From Eubacteriales Family XIII. Incertae Sedis bacterium (lineage in GTDB: Bacteria > Bacillota > Clostridia > Peptostreptococcales > Anaerovoracaceae): a stretch of 35,995 nt of DNA. Position 1 is the stretch's first letter. Every line of letters begins with the position of its first letter. Below are positions 1 to 7,414 of the stretch, piece after piece. The notes below the pieces were generated by a model. The model ran no database searches, was not told the origin of the DNA, and saw nothing but the letters and a program-made list of their open reading frames with translations. The DNA lies in assembly GCA_031277015.1 (NCBI GenBank), contig JAISLZ010000016.1:1-35995 (forward strand), read 5' to 3'. The position numbers were made by a program, and so were the translations under genes.

Positions 1-87
1 TTTGAGAGATCATCGTACTCAATGGGATTGGTCACCGGCACGAAGCGGGCTTATGATGCCCTCTCCAAAATGAGGGCTACCATATGA
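1..87 (+). CDS. C-terminal end of an upstream CDS (partial, unknown function)
   Basis: Frame 1 is open from base 1 to TGA at 85-87 (FERSSYSMGLVTGTKRAYDALSKMRATI*); too short to assign. Confidence 0.4.
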   Translation, partial: FERSSYSMGLVTGTKRAYDALSKMRATI

Positions 88-135
88 TGACAAAACCCCA
101 GGACAACTTGACACCGTCAACCTGCGCCGCTATTC

Positions 136-202
136 TTGACGGCAAAAAGGGGTTATGCTATCATTTATTATACAAATGTATAACATATTATTTGGAGGTA
201 TT
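136..202 (+). promoter_or_regulatory. Promoter/operator of the RelBE-like operon
   Basis: TTGACG (136-141), 17-nt spacer, TATCAT (159-164) with upstream TG extension; palindrome TTATAC-AAAT-GTATAA (168-183) over the predicted start site; GGAGG at 195-199 before ATG 203. Confidence 0.6.
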
Positions 203-424
203 ATGTCTGTTTTGGCCGTCAGGATGTCTGACAGAGAGAAACGAAGTCTTGCGGAATACGCACGATTTCACGGTAAGTCGATGTCCGCTATCGTCAGGGA
301 GACAATGGTGGAGCGCATGGAGGAATATGAGGATATACGCGATTACGAAGCATTCAAGCGCAATCCTCCATCGCGCGACGAAATGATACCGTGGTCGGAA
401 ATGAAAGAAAAGTACCTTGAGTAG
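203..424 (+). CDS. RelB/DinJ-like ribbon-helix-helix antitoxin
   Basis: MSVLAVRMSDREKRSLAEYARFHGKSMSAIVRETMVERMEEYEDI...; RHH-like N-terminus, SD before ATG 203, overlaps the toxin gene. Confidence 0.75.
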   Translation: MSVLAVRMSDREKRSLAEYARFHGKSMSAIVRETMVERMEEYEDIRDYEAFKRNPPSRDEMIPWSEMKEKYLE

Positions 425-689
425 AGAATATTCAGTGTATTTCTCTCCGGCTGCTAGCAAAGAGCTTGATCGCTTGGATAAGCCGACACGCATACGGATA
501 CTTCAGTGGGTGCAGAAAAATTTGGTCGGTTGCGATGACCCACGACGGATAGGGAAAGCTCTTTCGGGGCAGATGTCAAGGGGATGGAGTTACCGCGTCG
601 GAGCCTATCGGTTGATTGCGGATATCAACGATCCCGATATTTTTATAGACATTATCAAGATCGGACATCGACGCGAAGTATATTTATAA
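417..689 (+). CDS. RelE/ParE-family toxin
   Basis: TTG start overlapping the antitoxin stop; YSVYFSPAASKELDRLDKPTRIRI...LSGQMSRGWSYRVGAYRLIADINDPDIFIDIIKIGHRREVY is the RelE fold signature. Confidence 0.85.
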   Translation: MSREYSVYFSPAASKELDRLDKPTRIRILQWVQKNLVGCDDPRRIGKALSGQMSRGWSYRVGAYRLIADINDPDIFIDIIKIGHRREVYL

Positions 690-772
690 AGATTCCCTGA
701 TATATTATTTCCAACATGGAATCATTGTTTTGATAGAAATAACCCTGATGCCTATGAACATTGAAGCGAGAC

Positions 773-933
773 CACACATCTTCCTGACAGGCACGGGCGC
801 GTCCGGCAGACGCATGGTGTGCGCCATAGTGGACGAGACGCCGCTGCGCACCATATCGTCGATGAGCGGCGGCCTGTTCCCCCGCCCCCTCGTGAACGCA
901 CTGGTCGCCCTCGCAAACCTGCATACAAATTGA
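773..933 (+). pseudogene. Remnant resembling the 5' end of the THEP1-like NTPase gene
   Basis: 20-nt exact match (cacacatcttcctgacaggc) at 773-792 and 1516-1535; encodes HIFLTGTGASGRRM versus HIFLTGARGVGKTT, with the Walker A lysine lost. Confidence 0.4.
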
Positions 934-937
934 TGGC

Positions 938-972
938 TTGCAATATGGTTATTTTCCTGTATAATTATACAT
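938..972 (+). promoter_or_regulatory. Promoter/operator of brnTA
   Basis: TTGCAA (938-943), 16-nt spacer, TATAAT (960-965) embedded in the perfect palindrome GTATAATTATAC (959-970), 2 nt before ATG 973. Confidence 0.55.
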
Positions 973-1248
973 ATGAAATTTGAATGGGATGAAAGGAAGA
1001 ACAAGGAGAACATCGCAAAACATGGCCTGTCATTCTACGTGCCCCAAAAAGCTTTTTACGATGAACGCCGAGTAATCCTTGTGGATAAAGCCCACTCGAT
1101 ATCTGAACATCGATATTTTTGTATTGGCAATATAGATAATAATATTGTAACTGTAAGATTCACGATGCGCGATGAAGCAATTCGTATTTTCGGAGCAGGT
1201 TATTGGAGGAAAGGAAGAAAGATATATGAAGAACGACATAATATATAA
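973..1248 (+). CDS. brnT: BrnT family toxin
   Basis: MKFEWDERKNKENIAKHGLSF...F.D.RR...D..HS.SE.R....G..........V.FT.RD.. IRI..A...R is the BrnT signature. Confidence 0.88.
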   Translation: MKFEWDERKNKENIAKHGLSFYVPQKAFYDERRVILVDKAHSISEHRYFCIGNIDNNIVTVRFTMRDEAIRIFGAGYWRKGRKIYEERHNI

Positions 1249-1474
1249 AGACGCGCCGCCGGACATAGAAAACGCGCTCAGCATGGCTGAACCTATAACC
1301 GATTTTTTACCCCCTCCCAGTCAATTGATAGAGAAGGTAGAGAAGGAGAAGGTCACTATTTCCTTAAATAAGCGTAGTGTGGATTTCTTCAAGCGCGCCG
1401 CAAAAAAAGAAGGTGTCCCATATCAGGCTATGATCAACAATTTGCTGGACAGATATGTTCGTCGATATGGCTGA
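1226..1474 (+). CDS. brnA: BrnA family antitoxin
   Basis: ATG 1226 overlaps brnT; C-terminal KVTISLNKRSVDFFKRAAKKEGVPYQAMINNLLDRYV is the BrnA DNA-binding motif. Confidence 0.85.
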   Translation: MKNDIIYKDAPPDIENALSMAEPITDFLPPPSQLIEKVEKEKVTISLNKRSVDFFKRAAKKEGVPYQAMINNLLDRYVRRYG

Positions 1475-1511
1475 CTGAATTATATATTTTGGGGAAACAC
1501 GGACTAGATCT

Positions 1512-2222
1512 ATGTCACACATCTTCCTGACAGGCGCACGCGGCGTCGGCAAGACGACCGCCTTGAGCGGCGCGATGGACCGAATGGTGGAGGCCGGCGC
1601 CATCTCTGCGGATGAGATTGCGGGCTTCCGCACGGCCTGGATTGCGGACGAGTTATATATATTGCCCTACGCCCCAGGCAGCCACGGGGAGCGGCCAGGC
1701 GGCGCGGCGCATGAACGCGGAAAAATCCCTCCGGGCGCACGGCCTATCGCAAGGCGCACACGGGGAAAGCAGGTCCTTGAGGTCCATCCCGAAGTCTTCG
1801 ACGAGGACGGAGCCGCCATACTGCGTTCCGCCGTGCACGGCCAAGCCGGGCTTCCCTCCGTCTCGAAGCAACCCACGCAAATGTCTCCCGCCGCGGATGC
1901 CGCGTCCACGCATTCCCCCTGCGCGGAGCTTCGTCCACAAACACCTCAGGAGAGCCGCGCCGCGCCGCCGCCCACGCCCCCCAAACTCATCATCATGGAC
2001 GAGCTCGGATTCATGGAGACGGACGCCCTAGTCTTTCGGGAAACGGTCATGAGCGTCCTTGGCGGCGGCATCCCCGTCCTCGGGGTTCTACGGCAGGATA
2101 CCGGCCCCTTCTTAGGCGCCGTCAGAGGCCACCCGCGCGTGGAAGTCGTCGAAGTCACCGAACGCACCCGCGACGTCCTGCCGCGCGAACTCGCCGCAGC
2201 CCTGCTGCCGCGTCTTTCGTAG
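1512..2222 (+). CDS. THEP1-like nucleoside-triphosphatase (NTPase_1/DUF265 family) with a low-complexity insertion
   Basis: Walker A GARGVGKTT, GFRT, Walker B LIIMDELGFME, VEVVEVTERTRD near the C-terminus; Pro/Ala/Ser-rich segment between the halves. Confidence 0.75.
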   Translation: MSHIFLTGARGVGKTTALSGAMDRMVEAGAISADEIAGFRTAWIADELYILPYAPGSHGERPGGAAHERGKIPPGARPIARRTRGKQVLEVHPEVFDEDGAAILRSAVHGQAGLPSVSKQPTQMSPAADAASTHSPCAELRPQTPQESRAAPPPTPPKLIIMDELGFMETDALVFRETVMSVLGGGIPVLGVLRQDTGPFLGAVRGHPRVEVVEVTERTRDVLPRELAAALLPRLS

Positions 2223-2311
2223 GGGCACCCTCAAATCCGCAGCAGATTTTCGCGTTTGGTTATACCGAAATTGACTGCATCACTTGTGTTTGTTCTGTTG
2301 CTGACAATATT

Positions 2312-2714
2312 TCAGTCAAGAAATTCAGATGCAAATTCTGACAGAGCCATTACTCGTGGTCTTGCCACATTGCTTTCGAGGAAATCCTTGTCTCCGGTAA
2401 TAAATATATCGGCATTTGTTTTGACCGCCGAAAACAGAATGGGATAATCAGCGTCGTCTCTTATGCCAAGTCCGTCAACAGGAATGACTTTCGGCGTGTT
2501 GAATGATGTGAATGACAGTTTTTCAATAAATGCTGTCGCCGCTTGCAATCGGTCAAATTTGTCATATATCAGAAACCTTCAAAAATTCGTCTATCACCAA
2601 ATCAGGCAAAACCAGCTCATGATATTGTACGATGAACTCGATAATCATGTCCATACGTCTGTTGGGAAAAAGGCCTGCAGAAATCAGGATATTCGTATCA
2701 AGCATGATCCTCAT
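2312..2714 (-). pseudogene. PIN-domain (VapC-like) toxin with an internal frameshift
   Basis: From ATG at 2714: MRIMLDTNILISAGLFPNRRMDMIIEFIVQYHELVLPDLVIDEFLKVSDI* stops early; a one-base frame change restores YDKFDRLQAATAFIEKLS...RDDADYPILFSAVKTNADIFITGDKDFLE (PIN C-terminal motif). Confidence 0.75.
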
Positions 2715-2716
2715 CG

Positions 2717-2977
2717 TCAACTGTTTGCTTTTGTATTCCTGCGGTGTGCTTTGACAAGGCTTACTATATCCTGTTCGGTTTCTATCTCCATCCGTTCAGC
2801 AACACCCTCAAATGCTTCTTGCAGTTCCTTGAGCGCAAGCATAGTCGAATTGGCCATTAGGACCCGTCCGTTTTCTTTGATAAGTACAACTTTGTCTCCA
2901 CCCTTGACATTCAGATATTTTCTGATCTCAGCAGGGATAGTAATTTGTCCCTGTGATGTCACTTTTGCAAGTTCCAT
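2717..2977 (-). CDS. AbrB/SpoVT-type (VapB-like) antitoxin
   Basis: MELAKVTSQGQITIPAEIRKYLNVKGGDKVVLIKENGRVLMAN is a canonical AbrB swapped-hairpin sequence; TGA is 2 nt from the PIN gene ATG. Confidence 0.85.
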   Translation of the reverse strand: MELAKVTSQGQITIPAEIRKYLNVKGGDKVVLIKENGRVLMANSTMLALKELQEAFEGVAERMEIETEQDIVSLVKAHRRNTKANS

Positions 2978-3097
2978 AATCTTATACCTCATACTAATGA
3001 AATCATTAATTTCTTTAAATTTATTAAAACATATTTTAGCCATATCGTCAACGCCCACATCATTGACATCCCCGTCTATTCGTGATTGAATGGTTTC

Positions 3098-3766
3098 ATG
3101 TTTAGTAGCGGACTTTTTGACGGCATCAGCCGAGGAGATATTGAAAAACTCAGAAAAACGCTGAACTTGTATCCGCGCTATCTGAACGCCCGTGAGATTC
3201 TCATCGACGAGGGCGAGACGACGAACGTCTTTTGGCTGCTGATTTCAGGTCGTCTACAGGGAGCGCGTTGTTACCCTGACGGCGGTATTGACCTCGTCCA
3301 GTTTTACGCCGCAGGGGACACAGTATGCCTGGATGTGGTGTGTACGCGCACACGCCGGAGCCTGCTGCAAGTAAGCTGCGTCAGGCCGGCCGAAGTCGTC
3401 GCCGTCGATTACGCCCGGCTCATGGGACCCTCAGTCAAGGGCGCGGCGCGGGACGCTGTAGCGGCCAATGTCGTCAGGCTCCTCGCCGACGATAGCATGA
3501 GAAAGCAGTACAAGATAGATGTGCTGTACAAGAAATCCCTGCGCGCGCGCGTCATGACCTTCTTCCAGCACATGGCCGACAAAGTGGGCGCAGCGTCCTT
3601 CGATGTAGGCATGGACAGAGAACAGCTTTCTCAGTACCTGGGAGTCAATCGCAGCGCTCTCTCCCACGAGCTCAGCATCATGCGGAGCGAGGGACTGATC
3701 CGCTTCTCCAAAAGCAAATTCGAGCTGCTACCCTGTTTTTATTCCTCAAACGAAAATAGGCCGTGA
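3098..3766 (+). CDS. Crp/Fnr-family transcriptional regulator
   Basis: cNMP-like beta-roll (ILIDEGETTNVFWLLISGRLQGAR...GDTVCLDVV) and C-terminal HTH (MDREQLSQYLGVNRSALSHELSIMRSEGLIRF). Confidence 0.85.
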   Translation: MFSSGLFDGISRGDIEKLRKTLNLYPRYLNAREILIDEGETTNVFWLLISGRLQGARCYPDGGIDLVQFYAAGDTVCLDVVCTRTRRSLLQVSCVRPAEVVAVDYARLMGPSVKGAARDAVAANVVRLLADDSMRKQYKIDVLYKKSLRARVMTFFQHMADKVGAASFDVGMDREQLSQYLGVNRSALSHELSIMRSEGLIRFSKSKFELLPCFYSSNENRP

Positions 3767-3771
3767 CCCGC

Positions 3772-4764
3772 TCAGACCGAGCCATTGTAGACCCCGCCGG
3801 GCTTCACCTTGATACCCTTATAATAGAAAAGCTCTGAGACGGTGACGAGTTCGTACCCCTGTTCCACGAGCCACGGTATCACCTGCTCCATCGCCTCGGC
3901 GGTCTGCTCGTGTATATCGTGCATGAGGATGATCTGGCCCTCCCGCACGTCCTCCTGTATCAGCTTGAACAGCTTCCTTGCGTCGCGTAGTTTCCAGTCG
4001 TAGGTATCGTACGACCACATGAGCAACGCGAGCTTTTGCCTCTTTGATACCCGGCGTACATCCTTGTCATACCCCCCATAGGGCGGGCGGTACATAGCCG
4101 GACTGACACCTGTCGCCGCGCGTATCGCTTTGTTGGTCTTTTGCAGGTCTTTCTTGATCGCCTTGTTTGATAGCTTCGTCAGCAGCTTGTGATTCCACGA
4201 GTGGCCGACCACCTCGGAGCCCTGAGCTACGGCCATCCGTATGCGCTCGGGCTGCTTCGTAGCCCTGCTTCCGAGGACGCAGAACGTCGCGCGGCAGCCG
4301 TATGATCCGAGTAGCTGTACTATCTCCTCCGTGTACTGCGACGGCCCGTCGTCGAACGTGAGCGCGATCATGGGCCTTGTGCGGTCGAGATATGTCCTGA
4401 CGGGCTGGATGCGCAACAGGTCCGTGCCCGGTAGATGCATAGTAGCGGCGTACGATGATGAGAACGCCGCGTATGTGACGGGATAACCGTTGTCGGACAC
4501 CGCCGCGCCCGAAGGGGCCGTCGCCTGTCCAGTAGGAGTCGCGCCCGCCTCCGCCACAGGAGCCCCACCCGAGGTGACCGTCGCCTGCCCCGTCGTCGCC
4601 GCAACTGAAACCCCCTCCGCGAACGCCGCGCCTTCCGCGCCGGAGAATACGGACAAACCCACCGTCAACGAGAGAAGTAATGCTAGAGCTGCCACTTGTG
4701 ACCTTAATGAGCGTGATTTGCTATTGTGTGCGCCATTATGCGATTGAAGATCGATAACATTCAT
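3772..4764 (-). CDS. Secreted/anchored polysaccharide deacetylase (CE4/NodB)
   Basis: TFDDGPS, HSWNH, RPPYGGYD, WSYDTYDW, ILMHDIHEQT motifs; N-terminal hydrophobic segment and Ala/Thr/Gly-rich linker. Confidence 0.92.
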   Translation of the reverse strand: MNVIDLQSHNGAHNSKSRSLRSQVAALALLLSLTVGLSVFSGAEGAAFAEGVSVAATTGQATVTSGGAPVAEAGATPTGQATAPSGAAVSDNGYPVTYAAFSSSYAATMHLPGTDLLRIQPVRTYLDRTRPMIALTFDDGPSQYTEEIVQLLGSYGCRATFCVLGSRATKQPERIRMAVAQGSEVVGHSWNHKLLTKLSNKAIKKDLQKTNKAIRAATGVSPAMYRPPYGGYDKDVRRVSKRQKLALLMWSYDTYDWKLRDARKLFKLIQEDVREGQIILMHDIHEQTAEAMEQVIPWLVEQGYELVTVSELFYYKGIKVKPGGVYNGSV

Positions 4765-4906
4765 TACGCCAACAGTATATCACACCGTAGGCAGCCCGAA
4801 CATAGCCCCTCAAAACATAATTTTGGACGCGCCCGTCACCGCGTCGCCCGTCATCCGCGCCCTGATCGCCCTCGCTATGCTGTTGCGTCCGCGATGGCCA
4901 TATGTT

Positions 4907-5035
4907 ATCATCATTCGTAAAGGCAGAAGCGCCCCGTAAGACATGCTTGCGCGAATGGTGATTATTTCCATCTGGCGATAGCCGAGTGTGCCAACATGCC
5001 GGCGGCAGCCAGGCGAACCGGCAGACGGATATCCG
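4907..5035 (+). promoter_or_regulatory. Hairpin-rich putative leader upstream of the GT2 gene
   Basis: ATCATCATTCG (4907-4917) pairs with CGAATGGTGAT (4952-4962, one G-U); TGCCGG/CCGGCA (4997-5023); CGGATATCCG (5026-5035). Confidence 0.4.
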
Positions 5036-5070
5036 CGTAAGCTGTAAGGCACAGAATTGAGTGAAGAATA

Positions 5071-6366
5071 TTGTTTGAATCATCTGAGTTCAGCCCGTAT
5101 TTTATAATAAATAATGTCATCGCCTGTATGTTTGCGGTTTGTTATGGCTATCAGCTTATTTTTATTCTCATATCCGTGCGCAAACGCAACCCACGCTTTC
5201 CTAAGGCCGAGCCCGGACGATACGCCGTATTGATCTGCGCGCGCAACGAAGAAGCGGTCATAGGCCAGCTCATAGGCTCGGTGCGCAGCCAGAAGTACCC
5301 GGCAGAGCTCGTGGACATCCACATCGTCGCCGACAACTGTACCGACGGCACCGCCCGGGTAGCCCGCGAGGCCGGCGCGCGCGTGATCGAGCGCGAGGAC
5401 AAGGAGCGGGTCGGCAAGGGCTACGCCCTGGAGTATCTGATAGGCAGCATCACGGAGTCCGGCGCAAAGTGGGATTACGACGGGTACATAGTCATCGACG
5501 CGGACAACCTGCTCGACGAGCACTTCATCGCCGAGTTCAACAACGCCATGAAAGGCGGATGCCGCGCCGTCACAGCATATCGCGACTCCAAGAACTTCTC
5601 CGACAACTGGCTCTCGGCCAGCTATGCCGTATGGTGGCTCCGGGAAGCCCGCTACCTGAACGGCGCGCGTTGCCTGCTCGGCCTCTCCGCGCAGGTGTCC
5701 GGCACGGGATTCGCCATCCGCGGCGACCTCCTCCGTGAGCTCGGCGGCTGGCATTACTTCACCCTGACCGAGGACGTCGAATTTACCTTCGCCATGGTCG
5801 CCCGTGGTGAACGCATAGGCTACACCCCCTACGCCATACTCTACGATGAACAGCCCACCGACTTCAAGCAGTCGTGGGATCAGCGCGTGCGATGGATCAA
5901 AGGCTATTTCCAGGCTTACGCCAGATACGGCGCCAGGATGCTCGCCCGCGTGTTTACGGCACACAGCTTCCCCTGCTACGACATGCTCGTCAACACCCTC
6001 GCCGGCGCCGTGCTGACCCTCGGAACGCTAGTATTTTATTCCTGCGCCATCCTGTCCCATGCCCTCCAGCGCGTCCCCGTCTGGGAGCCCCTGCTCTATC
6101 TAGGCGAATTTATCGGTACCTGCTACGGCATGCTGTTCATCATCGGTCTCATCACCGTGCACACAGAGAGGGACTACATCTACGCGCCAAAGCCCAAAAT
6201 CATGCGCTATGCCTTCACCTTTCCCATGTTCCTCCTCACCATGCTGCCCATGATCATCTGCGTCCCGTTCGACAGGAATGTATGGCCGCGCATCGTGCAC
6301 ACCCGCGCCATGGACATAGACGATGTCAAATCCGCCTCGGGCCGCCCCCCTCGTGAAGACAGGTAG
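5071..6366 (+). CDS. GT2-family membrane glycosyltransferase
   Basis: ICARNEEAVIGQLIGSV, VADNCTDGTA, DADN, GTGFAIRGDLL, EDVEF, QRVRWIKG motifs plus C-terminal TM helices; TTG start assumed. Confidence 0.88.
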   Translation: MFESSEFSPYFIINNVIACMFAVCYGYQLIFILISVRKRNPRFPKAEPGRYAVLICARNEEAVIGQLIGSVRSQKYPAELVDIHIVADNCTDGTARVAREAGARVIEREDKERVGKGYALEYLIGSITESGAKWDYDGYIVIDADNLLDEHFIAEFNNAMKGGCRAVTAYRDSKNFSDNWLSASYAVWWLREARYLNGARCLLGLSAQVSGTGFAIRGDLLRELGGWHYFTLTEDVEFTFAMVARGERIGYTPYAILYDEQPTDFKQSWDQRVRWIKGYFQAYARYGARMLARVFTAHSFPCYDMLVNTLAGAVLTLGTLVFYSCAILSHALQRVPVWEPLLYLGEFIGTCYGMLFIIGLITVHTERDYIYAPKPKIMRYAFTFPMFLLTMLPMIICVPFDRNVWPRIVHTRAMDIDDVKSASGRPPREDR

Positions 6367-6522
6367 TCCTGCGTATCTTAATAATTAATCTTTCGTTTGG
6401 AAAATTGTACAATTAATACATTGAAAAGTTAATATTAAAAACTTTATGTAATTTAGCTATAGCGGTTTTCTTTTGTGCAGAGACGAGGTATAATATTTCC
6501 AAAGATATATAGGTGGAGACCG

Positions 6523-7410
6523 ATGAACAGTAAATACGACATATTAAATCCGATGATCTCGTCGCGCCGGGCAGGCATGACCCTTATAGAGGTCCTTGTC
6601 GCCATGGCCATCGTCGCCGTGATCGCCCTGATATGCACCTCGGCGTTCACGACCGTGCTCGGCTCCGAGATGCGCGAGACCAACACGCGCCTCGCCTCTG
6701 AGCAGGCCGAGGCCGACATAGCCGCGGGCGCCCCCCCGACGACCTCGTCCGCGATGAACCTGCAGCTCGGCGAGTTCGTGATACCCTCGACCGCCGACTC
6801 CTACGAACAGACCTCCGGCGACGGCGATACCATAGCCGGTGAGAAAGGCCAGATAGACATCTCCGGCGACCGCAGCTATACGGTCGTGAAGGGCTCGGAC
6901 AAATACGTACCCTTCGCCGTATACTTCGGCGACTACGGCCAGCCGCCCCAAGACTTCGTGTCCAAGGTGAAGGGCATCAAATTCGTGACGACGGGTAGCA
7001 CAGGAGACAAGAAGGCATTCCTCGTCCATGTCTCCGGCGAGTACCGTATAGAGGCATGGGGAGCGTCCGGCGGCGCGATAGGCGGATCGTACGCCATGGA
7101 GGCCTCCGTGTCCATAGAGCAGGGCGTCAGCCTGATGCTGACGGCGGGTGCCATCGGTGATTCAGGTGGTGGTACGATCGGAGTGGATAGCGTCGTGGCC
7201 ACGCCCGGCGGCATCATAGTGCTCGCCAAAGGCGGCGGCAGTACAGCATCATCCAGCGTAGGTATCACTATAAATAGTAATGACTCGAACATGCCCAACC
7301 CTCTCAATACGAATTACGACCCCAAGAAGCCGGGTGTAAATACTTCATTTTTATCAGGCGGCAACCCACGCGGCGGCTTCATACGCATTACCTATCTCGG
7401 AACGGAGTAG
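6523..7410 (+). CDS. Type IV prepilin-like protein with C-terminal Gly-rich (ALK-type) domain
   Basis: Class III signal RRAG|MTLIEVLVAMAIVAVIALI; C-terminal YRIEAWGASGGAIGG...GGFIRITYLG resembles Gly-rich surface domains. Confidence 0.75.
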   Translation: MNSKYDILNPMISSRRAGMTLIEVLVAMAIVAVIALICTSAFTTVLGSEMRETNTRLASEQAEADIAAGAPPTTSSAMNLQLGEFVIPSTADSYEQTSGDGDTIAGEKGQIDISGDRSYTVVKGSDKYVPFAVYFGDYGQPPQDFVSKVKGIKFVTTGSTGDKKAFLVHVSGEYRIEAWGASGGAIGGSYAMEASVSIEQGVSLMLTAGAIGDSGGGTIGVDSVVATPGGIIVLAKGGGSTASSSVGITINSNDSNMPNPLNTNYDPKKPGVNTSFLSGGNPRGGFIRITYLGTE

Positions 7411-7414
7411 ACCG

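Noticed and set aside
5080-5964. 294-aa minus-strand ORF opposite the GT2 gene
   Set aside because: Shadow ORF of a clear GT2 CDS; no family motif.
6366-6523. c-di-GMP riboswitch upstream of the pilin cassette
   Set aside because: The spacer is AT-rich with only a short AAAGTT/AACTTT repeat; no GEMM-type conserved segments.
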